A DNA stretch of 64,000 nucleotides from Didemnitutus sp041906465. GTDB taxonomy: Bacteria; Verrucomicrobiota; Verrucomicrobiia; Opitutales; Opitutaceae. The DNA is taken from contig JAYRJE010000001.1 in the NCBI GenBank assembly GCA_041906465.1, positions 1 through 64,000 on the forward strand, in the 5' to 3' direction. How positions within the stretch are numbered: the first letter of the stretch is position 1; the number at the start of each line of letters is the position of its first letter. This document shows, in pieces, positions 1 through 7,548 of this stretch. Below the pieces are notes generated by a model. It saw only the letters and a list, made by a program, of their open reading frames with translations, searched no databases and had not been told where the DNA came from. The position numbers and the translations under genes are program-made.

Positions 1-193
1 TACGCCCAGCTCCCGCCGACAAGCCAGCCTTGCCCACGCACCCACTTCACCCATCATCCATTCCGTGACGCGACTCCTCCCTGCCACCTCCGCTCACCCT
101 CGCCGCGCAGCGGCTTGGTTCAACCAGTCCTCACAGCCAACTCCGGGGAGCTGACGCTCCCCTGCGTGTCTGACCTCAAACGATCGGCGGAAG
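1..193. other. leading non-coding edge
   Basis: No convincing gene, RNA or repeat is visible here. Short open frames exist on both strands but they overlap each other and have no recognisable features. It is probably the intergenic end of a gene outside the window. Confidence 0.4.
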
Positions 194-583
194 ATGCATT
201 TAGCGCGCTGTTTCTCACTGGCAGGACTTCTCTTTCTAGCCGCATGCGCGAAGAAAGAACCGGAAATTCCAATCGCCACTTGGGAAAGCCCGACCGGTGC
301 GCCGCGTCACCTCAGCCTCGTTTTGTTCACGAAGCGGAGTGAGATTCGCTTCGGTGATACAGGAATCGAAGTCGCGACCGCTGTGCGCGGTAGCGAGTTG
401 ATTTGGTTGGTTGACCCCGATGATCAGGGCAGGCCCGTGAATGAGGTTCCCTTTGCAGAGATTCAGAAAGACAGAAGTTTGCTGATCAGAGTTGTTCCTG
501 GGTTGATGGATGATTCACGCCAGGGGCCATATCGACTCATGAAGAGGCCGATCCAGCCACTAGAGACAACGCGCGGGAAGTGA
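194..583 (+). CDS. small predicted lipoprotein, function unknown
   Basis: This is a 129-residue protein with a lipoprotein signal: a short hydrophobic stretch ends in a lipobox LAAC, with Cys18 as the predicted lipidated residue, followed by a charged AKKEPE start of the mature chain. The remaining ~110 residues are soluble, with no family I recognise. It would be anchored in the inner or outer membrane facing the periplasm. Base composition is visibly less GC-rich than in the flanking iol genes (many TTG, GAT, AGA and GAA codons), which hints at a different origin or relaxed codon selection. It is isolated: the iol operon ends 85 bp downstream on the opposite strand. The start was chosen because it gives the intact signal peptide. 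Confidence 0.55.
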   Translation: MHLARCFSLAGLLFLAACAKKEPEIPIATWESPTGAPRHLSLVLFTKRSEIRFGDTGIEVATAVRGSELIWLVDPDDQGRPVNEVPFAEIQKDRSLLIRVVPGLMDDSRQGPYRLMKRPIQPLETTRGK

Positions 584-668
584 CCGTAATTCGCATGGCC
601 CAGCTCCGCTCAGCATCTCCAGTTGTTCAAAAGCGCGCATTCCCCGCTCGCCCGCGCGTGTCTCACCC

Positions 669-1664
669 TTAACGATCCGGGAGCCGCACGGGCTTGCCGG
701 TGCGCAGTGATTTTGTCGCGGCTTCCGCCAGCACGAGTGCGCGCCGGCCGTCTTCGGCGCCGGCCGGCATCGGGCGCTTGTTCTCCAGCGCGTCGAGGAA
801 TGCGGCGAGCTCGATGCGATACGCGTCCGCGTAACGCTCGAGAAAGAAGTGCAGCGGCTTGTCTGCGCTGACGTTCGTCGCGTCGGCTTGCTCGACGGTC
901 GTCGGCGTGCGGTTGCCCGCGAGGAGCCGGCCCTTCGCGCCGTGCACTTCGATGCGCTGGTCGTAGCCGTAGGCGGCGCGACGGCTGTTGTTGATGTGCG
1001 CGAGCTTCCCGGACTTCGTTTTCATCACGACCATCACCGAATCGGTGTCGCCGACTTTCGCGATGTCCGGATCCACCAGACAGCTGCCGTAAGCGAAAAT
1101 CTCGCTCGGTTCCTCACCGAGGAGCCAGCGCGCCATGTCGAAATCGTGAATCGTCATGTCGCGGAACTGACCGCCGGAAACCTTCAGGTAGGAAACCGGG
1201 GGCGGACCGGGATCGCGGCTGGTCACAATCACCTGCTCCACCGCGCCGATCGCGCCGTCGACGATGCGTTGGCGCAGCGCGGCGAAGCTCGGATCGAAGC
1301 GGCGATTGAAGCCCACGAGCATCGGCACTTTCGCCTTCTTCACGGCAGCGAGGCACGCATCGACACGCTTCAGCGCGAGATCGATCGGTTTCTCGCAGAA
1401 GATCGCCTTGCCGGCCTTCGCGGCGGCGATCGCGAGATCGGCGTGCGTATCCGTGGACGAGGCGATGATGACCGCATCGACCTCCGGATCGCCCAGGGCG
1501 GTGCCGACATTCGCGGCGCGAGCGCCGTGCTTGTGGGCGAGCGCCGTGGCGGCGGCCTGGTTGACGTCGACGACGTAACGCAGGCGCGCATTGGGAGAAG
1601 CCGCGACGTTGGCGGCGTGGATGGCGCCGATGCGACCGGCGCCGAATTGAGCGAAGGTGATCAT
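669..1664 (-). CDS. iolG: myo-inositol 2-dehydrogenase (Gfo/Idh/MocA family)
   Basis: This is a 331-residue NAD-dependent dehydrogenase, the usual length for IolG. It would oxidise myo-inositol to 2-keto-myo-inositol (scyllo-inosose), the first step of inositol catabolism, in the cytoplasm. The N-terminus carries the Rossmann motif GAGRIG (residues 8-13). The family signature CEKPIDL holds the catalytic lysine near residue 97. The C-terminal half has the Gfo/Idh alpha/beta substrate domain with MTIHDFDMARW, typical of inositol dehydrogenases. It is the last gene of a minus-strand iol operon. The 246-bp repeat-filled gap to iolA may lower or separate its expression. Gfo/Idh members vary in substrate, so D-chiro- or scyllo-inositol is possible, but the iolA/D/E/B context argues for IolG. 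Confidence 0.88.
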   Translation of the reverse strand: MITFAQFGAGRIGAIHAANVAASPNARLRYVVDVNQAAATALAHKHGARAANVGTALGDPEVDAVIIASSTDTHADLAIAAAKAGKAIFCEKPIDLALKRVDACLAAVKKAKVPMLVGFNRRFDPSFAALRQRIVDGAIGAVEQVIVTSRDPGPPPVSYLKVSGGQFRDMTIHDFDMARWLLGEEPSEIFAYGSCLVDPDIAKVGDTDSVMVVMKTKSGKLAHINNSRRAAYGYDQRIEVHGAKGRLLAGNRTPTTVEQADATNVSADKPLHFFLERYADAYRIELAAFLDALENKRPMPAGAEDGRRALVLAEAATKSLRTGKPVRLPDR

Positions 1665-1910
1665 GGTGAAATTTTCGATTTTGGATTTTTGATTTTCGAT
1701 TGAGCGGGGTAGCGCCGGCTTCCAGCCGGCATCGGGGAGAGCGGACGGTGCTGAATCGTTCTCGTAATCTTAATCGTTCTCGTAATCTCGGGTCGTGAGC
1801 AGGAATCGACGAGAAGAGGAGAGAACGAGAAAGATCACGATTAAGAGAACGATTGGGTGGTGGGTGGTCTTCGGGGAAATTCGATCGCGCAGCGTGCTAC
1901 TCACTACTCG
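1665..1910. repeat. repeat-rich intercistronic gap (REP-like palindrome plus 18-bp tandem/inverted repeats)
   Basis: Three repeat types fill this gap. First comes a low-complexity attttcgatttt-type tract at about 1672-1700. Second is a GTAG-headed palindrome at 1709-1737 with arms GCCGGC around the core TTCCA. Third is an 18-bp tandem repeat, AATCGTTCTCGTAATCTT (1754-1771) and the same with a final C (1772-1789), followed by an inverted relative at 1821-1854. The palindrome resembles the one at 5502-5528. No gene was found. Confidence 0.75.
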
Positions 1911-3401
1911 CTACTTTCGCCAAATGTCCCCCTCGCCCTCGATGAACCACCGGGAGGTGGTGACTTTCGGCTGGGTGTAGAACTGGATGCCGGCGCGGCC
2001 CTGCATAGGCAGGTCGCCGAAGAACGACTCGTTCCAGCCGCTGAAGGGGAACATCGCCATCGGTGCGGGCACGCCGACGTTGATGCCGATCATGCCGGCT
2101 TTCACGCGCTGCTTGAACTCCCGCGCGGCAGCGCCGCTGCGGGTAAAGATCGCCGCGCCGTTGCCAAAGCTCGAGGTGTTCGCCTGCGCGATGGCCTGCT
2201 CGAGATCGGTCATGTGCGCGACGTTCAGCACCGGACCGAACACTTCCTCCTGCGCCAGTTTCATTTCGGCGCGCACGTCCTCGACAATCGTCGCCCCCAG
2301 ATAAAAGCCGTTCGGCGCATCCTTCACTTTCACGGCGCGTCCATCGGCAATCACTTTCGCGCCGGCGCGCTCGCCGTCGTCGACCAGGCGGCGCACGCGG
2401 TCGCGATGGGCGGCCGTGATGACGGCGCCCATGCCGGGCTGCACCTCGACGTCGGTGCGGCCGACGGTCAGTGCTCGCGCGGCTTCGACGAGTGCGGGCA
2501 ACACGTTCCGACCGCGATCGCCGACGGTGAGCACGCTCGAGCCCGCCATGCAGCGCTCGCCGGCGCAGCCGAACGCGGCATTCATCACGCCTTCGACCGT
2601 TTTCTCGACGTCGGCGTCCGGCATGATCACGACATAGTTCTTCGCGCCGCCATTGGCCTGCACGCGTTTGCCGTGCGCCGTGCCGGTGGTGTAGACGTAG
2701 CGCGCGATCGGCGTGGAGCCAACGAACGACACCGCCTTGACCAGCGGGTGCTGGAGCAGCGCGTCGACGCTTTCCTTGCCGCCGTGCACGAGATTGAAGA
2801 CGCCCTTCGGCAAACCGGCCTCAGCGAGCAGCTGCGTGAGGCGAATCGCGGTGAGCGGCACGCGCTCGCTCGGCTTCAGGACGAAGGTGTTGCCGCACAC
2901 GAGCGCGAGCGGGAACATCCACAGCGGGATCATGGCGGGAAAATTGAACGGCGTGATGCCCGCGCAGACACCGAGCGGATGGCGCGCAAGTTCGCCGTCG
3001 ATGCCGCGCGCGATGTTCGGGAGCAGTTCGCCGGTGAGCAGCGTCGGCGCGGCGCAGGCGAGTTCGACGACTTCGTAGCCGCGGTAGAGATCGCCACGCG
3101 CCTCGGCGTAGGTCTTGCCGTGCTCCCGGCAGATGAGCCGCGCGATCTCGTCGAAGTGCTGTTCGATCAGCGTGCGGTAGTTGAACATCACCCGCGCGCG
3201 CTCGACGACCGGCGTGTCGGCCCAGGCCGGAAACGCCGCGTGCGCCGCGCGCACCGCGGCGTCGACTTCCGCTGCCCCGCCGAGTGGCAGCTCGCCGATC
3301 GGCTCACCGAGCGAGGGATTGAAGACGGTCGAGCGCGGTGCGCCGGCGAACGTGGTCCATTCGCCGCCGATGTAGAAGGGTTGAGAGAGGTTGGGAGTCA
3401 T
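1911..3401 (-). CDS. iolA: methylmalonate/malonate-semialdehyde dehydrogenase (CoA-acylating)
   Basis: A 496-residue aldehyde dehydrogenase, the normal length for IolA/MmsA. In inositol breakdown it converts malonate semialdehyde, CoA and NAD to acetyl-CoA, CO2 and NADH. Seen features: the N-terminal YIGGEWT start, the NAD-binding FNFPAMIPLWMFP segment typical of MmsA, the FVGSTPIARYVY Rossmann region, and the catalytic cysteine in GERCMAGS (about Cys284). The ALDH motif EEVFGPVL lies near the C-terminus. The start at 3401 fits the family N-terminus. It lies between iolG and the transaldolase-like gene in the minus-strand iol operon, with a REP-like palindrome just upstream. MmsA for valine degradation is the alternative, but the neighbours favour inositol. 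Confidence 0.9.
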   Translation of the reverse strand: MTPNLSQPFYIGGEWTTFAGAPRSTVFNPSLGEPIGELPLGGAAEVDAAVRAAHAAFPAWADTPVVERARVMFNYRTLIEQHFDEIARLICREHGKTYAEARGDLYRGYEVVELACAAPTLLTGELLPNIARGIDGELARHPLGVCAGITPFNFPAMIPLWMFPLALVCGNTFVLKPSERVPLTAIRLTQLLAEAGLPKGVFNLVHGGKESVDALLQHPLVKAVSFVGSTPIARYVYTTGTAHGKRVQANGGAKNYVVIMPDADVEKTVEGVMNAAFGCAGERCMAGSSVLTVGDRGRNVLPALVEAARALTVGRTDVEVQPGMGAVITAAHRDRVRRLVDDGERAGAKVIADGRAVKVKDAPNGFYLGATIVEDVRAEMKLAQEEVFGPVLNVAHMTDLEQAIAQANTSSFGNGAAIFTRSGAAAREFKQRVKAGMIGINVGVPAPMAMFPFSGWNESFFGDLPMQGRAGIQFYTQPKVTTSRWFIEGEGDIWRK

Positions 3402-3420
3402 TTTTTAAATTGGCCAAGTC

Positions 3421-3484
3421 GAGGCAGGACGAACCATCCCGGTGAGCCGTCGGGCAGCGGCTCGGCGGGACGCCTCGCCCTACC
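3421..3484 (-). repeat. REP-like palindrome between iolA and the transaldolase gene
   Basis: Read on the minus strand, this begins with GTAGGGCGAGGC (3483 backward) and contains GC-rich imperfect arms, with a related inverted stretch at 3421-3450. It has the same GTAG head as the palindromes at 1709, 5502, 5548, 53529, 58097 and 62925. Confidence 0.5.
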
Positions 3485-3498
3485 CGCGCGGTCGCGCG

Positions 3499-4557
3499 TC
3501 AGCCCAGCATCGCGCCGCGCACGAACGCCACGAGGTCGGCGTAGCCGCCGAGGAATTGGTGGAGCGTGTGCACCGTGGCGCCGTAGCGGATGAACTCCGC
3601 GGGCGGCATGCCGTTTTCGTCGTGCGCCTGGTTGAAGTCGGGAAACTTGGTGCGCAGCTCGGCGAGGATCGCGGGATCGACCGGATCGTCGAGGGTGACG
3701 CGCGGCTCGGTGGCCGAGGTGTTGAACTTTGTCCACCACGTGTAGGGAATCGTCTGCAGCACTTCGCGACCGATGATCTGCGACCAGTGGCCCTCGTGAC
3801 GATAAGCCGCCGCGAGCAGCACGCCCGGGCGACCGCTGCCTTTGAAGAGACGATGCGCGTGCTTGAACACCGCGATGCCGGCCCAATCGAGCACGCCGGG
3901 CGTGGCGGCGATCTTCTGCGCTTCGGCGACGCGCTTCAGGTGGTCGTCGACGCGGCCGATCATGATCGTGATGTAGGGACGAATCGCGTCGGTGTCGCGG
4001 CCGGCGGCGCGCGCGCGCTTCAAACCGCGCTCGAAAGCCGCCGAGACGGCGAGCGCCTGCGGCACGGTGAAGCTGACGGTGGCGTTCACGTTCACCCCGC
4101 GCGCGATCATCTCCTCCATCGCGAAAATGCCGACATCGTTCGCCGGCGCCTTGATCGCGATGTTCGGCGCGAGCGACGACAGCTCGACGGCCTGCGCGAC
4201 CATCAGATCGGGATTCGGATAGAATTTCGGGTTCACCTGCATCGACAGGTAACCCTTCGCACCTTTCGTGCGCTCCCACACGGGCAGGAGCTGTTTCGCC
4301 GAGGCCTGGCCGAGTTCGTGAATGAGTTTCCACGCGAGTTCGTCTTCAGTGGCGTGACGGTGCTCCTTGATGAGCCGCTCGAGAATCGGGAGGCAGAGGT
4401 GCGGGTTGGCCTTGGCGGCCTGCGAAACGATGACGGGGTTCGACGTGCCGCCAACCGCGCCGAGCGCAACGGCTTCGCCGAGTTCGGAAGCGACACCGGA
4501 GTCGTTCCACCAATCGGCGCCGAGCGCCGTCATCTGGGACATGCGGGAAGTGCTCAT
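3499..4557 (-). CDS. transaldolase-family (class I Schiff-base) aldolase in the inositol operon
   Basis: A 352-residue TIM-barrel protein of the transaldolase family. Visible motifs are GGTSNP near residue 36 (the TTNP-type family signature), NIAIKAPAND with the Schiff-base lysine at Lys136, and NATVSFTVPQA. By eye, the position of the catalytic Glu of E. coli TalB (STEVD) is occupied here by Gln107 (SMQVN). Fructose-6-phosphate aldolase also has a glutamine there. It lies between iolA and iolE, where iolC (kinase) and iolJ (aldolase) would be expected. I infer that it cleaves 2-deoxy-5-keto-gluconate, or its phosphate, to malonate semialdehyde and a dihydroxyacetone unit, either released or passed to an acceptor. 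The family is firm; the substrate is a hypothesis. An ordinary pentose-phosphate transaldolase is the alternative. Confidence 0.8.
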   Translation of the reverse strand: MSTSRMSQMTALGADWWNDSGVASELGEAVALGAVGGTSNPVIVSQAAKANPHLCLPILERLIKEHRHATEDELAWKLIHELGQASAKQLLPVWERTKGAKGYLSMQVNPKFYPNPDLMVAQAVELSSLAPNIAIKAPANDVGIFAMEEMIARGVNVNATVSFTVPQALAVSAAFERGLKRARAAGRDTDAIRPYITIMIGRVDDHLKRVAEAQKIAATPGVLDWAGIAVFKHAHRLFKGSGRPGVLLAAAYRHEGHWSQIIGREVLQTIPYTWWTKFNTSATEPRVTLDDPVDPAILAELRTKFPDFNQAHDENGMPPAEFIRYGATVHTLHQFLGGYADLVAFVRGAMLG

Positions 4558-4572
4558 AGAGGGAACCTTTCG

Positions 4573-5484
4573 TCAGACGCCGGTTTGTTCGCGCACGTAG
4601 GCGCGGGCCTTTTTTGCTTTCGGAAGCGCGGGCACTTTCACGGGATCCTCCTCCGCTTCGACGACCAGCCAGCCACGGTAGTCGACGCACGCGAGTGTCT
4701 GGAAAATCGCCGGGTAATCGACGCAGCCGTCACCGGCGACGGTGAACACGCCATTCGCGACCGCGCGATGGAACGACCAGCCTTCGCGGCGCACACGCTC
4801 GGCGATTTCCGGCCGCACGCTTTTCAAGTGCACGTGCCCGATGCGCGCCGCGTAGCGCTGCGCCACCGCGACGGGGTCGATGCCGGCGAACGCAAGATGC
4901 CCGGCGTCGAGCAGCAGCCCAATTTCCGGGACGTTCGCGAGCAAGCGGTCGAGGTCGGCCTCGGCCTGGATCACCGTGCCCATGTGGTGGTGATAAACGA
5001 TTTTCATTTCCTCACTGGTCGCGACGGCAGCGAGGTGCTTCATGCCCGCGATGAACTTCGGCCATTCGGCCTCGGTGAGACGCGGCGCTAGTTGCTCGTC
5101 GAAACCCAGCGCGGCGTTCCTGTCGCCGTGGATGCATCGCGTGCACTCGGCGACGATGACGACGCGAGCGCCCAGCGTTTTCAGGAGACTCACGTGCGCG
5201 CGAAAGGCCCGCTCCTCTTCTGCAAGCGGCTTGGACGCGAGGTAGGTGCTGTGCCAGCCGCTGACGAGTCGCAGATTGTGGCGGCTGAGCGGCTCGGCGA
5301 GCGCCGCGGCCGTCCGCGGATAAGCGTGGCCGAGCTCGGAGCCGGCGAAACCGGCTTCGCGCATCTCGCGCAGGATGGTGTCGAGCGGCACATCGCCGGC
5401 GAGGTCGGCGAAATCGTCGTTCGACCAGATGATCGGATTCGCGCCGACCAGGCAGTCGCGCAGGCGAACGGGAGAGGCAGTCAT
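4573..5484 (-). CDS. iolE: inosose dehydratase
   Basis: A protein of about 303 residues from the AP-endonuclease/xylose-isomerase-like TIM-barrel superfamily. IolE removes water from 2-keto-myo-inositol to give 3D-(3,5/4)-trihydroxycyclohexane-1,2-dione, using a divalent metal. Recognisable stretches are KIVYHHHMGT, LLLDAGHLAFAGIDP, HVHLKSVR, VFTVAGDG and WLVVEAEEDP, all characteristic of IolE, and they supply His, Asp and Glu metal ligands. The frame is open upstream to 5637. I chose the ATG at 5484 because the protein then starts MTASPVRL and matches the family length, whereas the upstream extension is encoded by a REPIN-like repeat. It sits 15 bp before the transaldolase gene, so the two are probably co-translated. 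Confidence 0.87.
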   Translation of the reverse strand: MTASPVRLRDCLVGANPIIWSNDDFADLAGDVPLDTILREMREAGFAGSELGHAYPRTAAALAEPLSRHNLRLVSGWHSTYLASKPLAEEERAFRAHVSLLKTLGARVVIVAECTRCIHGDRNAALGFDEQLAPRLTEAEWPKFIAGMKHLAAVATSEEMKIVYHHHMGTVIQAEADLDRLLANVPEIGLLLDAGHLAFAGIDPVAVAQRYAARIGHVHLKSVRPEIAERVRREGWSFHRAVANGVFTVAGDGCVDYPAIFQTLACVDYRGWLVVEAEEDPVKVPALPKAKKARAYVREQTGV

Positions 5485-5501
5485 GGAGAACCGGATTGAG
5501 A

Positions 5502-5528
5502 GTAGCGCCTGCTTCCAGCCGACATCGG
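5502..5528 (+). repeat. REP-like palindrome upstream of iolE
   Basis: The sequence begins GTAGCGCCTGCTTCCAGCC and continues as at 1709-1737, with only scattered differences (23-25 of 27 positions shared by eye). It lies 18 bp upstream of the iolE start in the transcribed gap. Confidence 0.65.
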
Positions 5529-5547
5529 CGGCGCGATCGCCGGTCCT

Positions 5548-5630
5548 GTAGCCGCGCTTGAGCCGCCGGCGAAAGCGTGGAAGGGAGTCGCGGACGTGGC
5601 CACGTTGTCGCTCCGCTCCAACGCGGCTAC
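5548..5630. repeat. REPIN-like element, copy 1
   Basis: An 83-bp element with inverted ends GTAGCCGCG and CGCGGCTAC. A second 79-bp copy lies at 58097-58175 with the same ends and the same internal stretches GCGAAAGCGTGG and GGCCACGTTGTCGCT. Both copies sit in gaps between minus-strand genes. The size and GTAG/CTAC termini resemble REPINs mobilised by RAYT transposases. No RAYT gene is present in the window. Confidence 0.8.
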
Positions 5631-5673
5631 TTGGCATGCGCGCTTGCGCTGAGAGGTGGGAGAAGCGGACATC

Positions 5674-7548
5674 TCAGTAATAGAAACGCTGTTTTTTGAC
5701 GGCCTGCTCGTAGCGCGCGCGGGCGGCGCGGACCGTGGGCACGCTCGAGACGGCGGCGGGCGGGACGTCCCACCACGAGAACCCCTGCATCACCGAGCCG
5801 GGCGTGACGGGGACGTAGATCAGGCAGGTGTTGCGCTCGACCTTCGCGGCGGCGAGCGCGGCGTGCAGCGACTGCGCGTCGGTCGCGGTGAAGACCGTCG
5901 CGCCGAGGCTGCGCGCGTTGGCGGCGTAGTCCACCGCGACGGGCGCGCCCTCGAGCCGGCCGCTGCGCTCGCTGCGGTGGCGGAGTTCGTTGCCGAAGCT
6001 CCGGCCGCCGCACGCGCGCTGGAGATTGTGGATGCAACCGAACGCGCCGTTGTCGCTCAGCACGACCGTGATCTTCCGGCCCTCCTGCACGGCGGTGACG
6101 ATCTCGTGGTTCAGCATCAGGTAGCTGCCGTCGCCGAGGAACGCATAGACCTCGCGGTCGGGCGCGGCCATCTTCGCGCCGAGCGCGCCGGCGATCTCGT
6201 AGCCCATGCACGAGTAGCCGTATTCCGAGTGATAATCGTCCGCGGCCTTGCCGCGCCAGAGCTTGTGAATGTCGCCGGGAATGCCGCCGGAGGCGTGGAC
6301 GACGATGCTGCGTGCGTCGCAAAACTCGTTCAACACGCGCACGACTTCGCTCTGATAAAGGCGACCGTCGGCACTCGGCTTCGCCGGCGAAGTCATCGCG
6401 CGCCACGGTTTTTCCCATGCACGAAGCGCCGCGGCGATGGCCCGCGTGTGCGCGGCGGGAACACGGTGGCTCCGCAGCCCGCGCCCGAGGGCGGCGAGCG
6501 TGGCGCGGGCGTCGCCGACGAGCGGCAGCGCTCCGTGTTTTGCGGCATCGGCAGCGTGGACGTTGATCGACACGAAACGCACGCGCGGGTGCTGGAACTG
6601 CGTCTTCGACGCCGTCGTGAAATCCGACAGCCGCGTGCCGACGACGATCACGACATCCGCCGCAGTGGCGATGCGGTTGGCCGCGAGCGTGCCGGTGACT
6701 CCGACCGCGCCCAGGCCGAGCGCATGCGATTCGAGCAGCGCGCCCTTGCCCGCCTGCGTGACCGCGACCGGAATTCCGGTGGTTTCGGCGAACTTTTGCA
6801 GCGTCGCACCGGCGTCCGAGTAGTGCACGCCGCCACCCGCGACGATGAGCGGCGCTTTCGCGGTGCGGATGAGTTTCGTAGCGGCGGCCAGCGCGGTGGC
6901 CGGCGGCGTGGGGCGCGGCACTTCATAGACGCGCTTTGCGAAAAAGTGCGCCGGGCAATCGAACGCTTCGCTCTGCACGTCTTCGGGCAACGCAATCGTC
7001 ACGGCGCCGGTTTCGGCCGGATCCGCGAGCACGCGCATCGCTTCCGGGAGCGCGGTGAGGAGCTGCTCGGGGCGGTTGATGCGATCCCAGTAGCGCGAGA
7101 CCGGTTTGAAGCAGTCGTTGACGCTCGCGTCCTGCGAACCGGGATGCTCGAGCTGCTGGAGCACGGGACCGGGGCGGCGATTCGCAAAGATGTCGCCGGG
7201 CAGGAGCAGCACGGGCAGGCGATTGACGGTCGCGGTGGCGGCACCGGTGACCATGTTCGTCGCCCCCGGGCCGACGGACGTTGTGCACGCGAGCGTGCCG
7301 AGGCGGCGCTTGGTTTTTGCGTAGGCGATCGCGGTGTGGACCATCGCCTGCTCGTTCTTCGGCTGAAAATACGGAAGCAACTTGCCGCCGTGTTCCTCGA
7401 GCGCCTGACCGAGTCCGGCGACGTTGCCATGGCCGAAAATGCCGCAGACGCCGTCGATGAGCCGGTGTTCAACGCCGTCGCGCCGGATGAATTGCGCCTG
7501 GAGAAAGCGGACGATCGCCGCCGCCGGAGTGGTGCGGATGGTTTTCAT
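5674..7548 (-). CDS. iolD: 3D-(3,5/4)-trihydroxycyclohexane-1,2-dione hydrolase
   Basis: A 624-residue thiamine-diphosphate enzyme, the usual IolD length. It hydrolytically opens the cyclohexanedione ring to 5-deoxy-glucuronate. Seen: the N-terminal FGHGNVAGLGQAL, the conserved ThDP-activating glutamate region near ENEQAMVHTAIAYAKTK, and the C-terminal ThDP/Mg motif GDGSYLMLNHEI ending in SDNGAFGCIHNLQ. It also has SEYGYSCMGYEIAGALG, as in other IolDs. The frame is open far upstream, but the ATG at 7548 overlaps the iolB stop by 4 bp (ATGA) and gives the family N-terminus, so I use it. That overlap implies translational coupling with iolB. Confidence 0.93.
   Translation of the reverse strand: MKTIRTTPAAAIVRFLQAQFIRRDGVEHRLIDGVCGIFGHGNVAGLGQALEEHGGKLLPYFQPKNEQAMVHTAIAYAKTKRRLGTLACTTSVGPGATNMVTGAATATVNRLPVLLLPGDIFANRRPGPVLQQLEHPGSQDASVNDCFKPVSRYWDRINRPEQLLTALPEAMRVLADPAETGAVTIALPEDVQSEAFDCPAHFFAKRVYEVPRPTPPATALAAATKLIRTAKAPLIVAGGGVHYSDAGATLQKFAETTGIPVAVTQAGKGALLESHALGLGAVGVTGTLAANRIATAADVVIVVGTRLSDFTTASKTQFQHPRVRFVSINVHAADAAKHGALPLVGDARATLAALGRGLRSHRVPAAHTRAIAAALRAWEKPWRAMTSPAKPSADGRLYQSEVVRVLNEFCDARSIVVHASGGIPGDIHKLWRGKAADDYHSEYGYSCMGYEIAGALGAKMAAPDREVYAFLGDGSYLMLNHEIVTAVQEGRKITVVLSDNGAFGCIHNLQRACGGRSFGNELRHRSERSGRLEGAPVAVDYAANARSLGATVFTATDAQSLHAALAAAKVERNTCLIYVPVTPGSVMQGFSWWDVPPAAVSSVPTVRAARARYEQAVKKQRFYY

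Noticed and set aside
1857..3593. 578-residue open frame antisense to iolA
   Set aside because: Composition typical of a GC-rich shadow; iolA is unambiguous.
5485..5637. N-terminal extension of IolE
   Set aside because: It is encoded by REP/REPIN sequence and makes the protein ~50 residues longer than the family.
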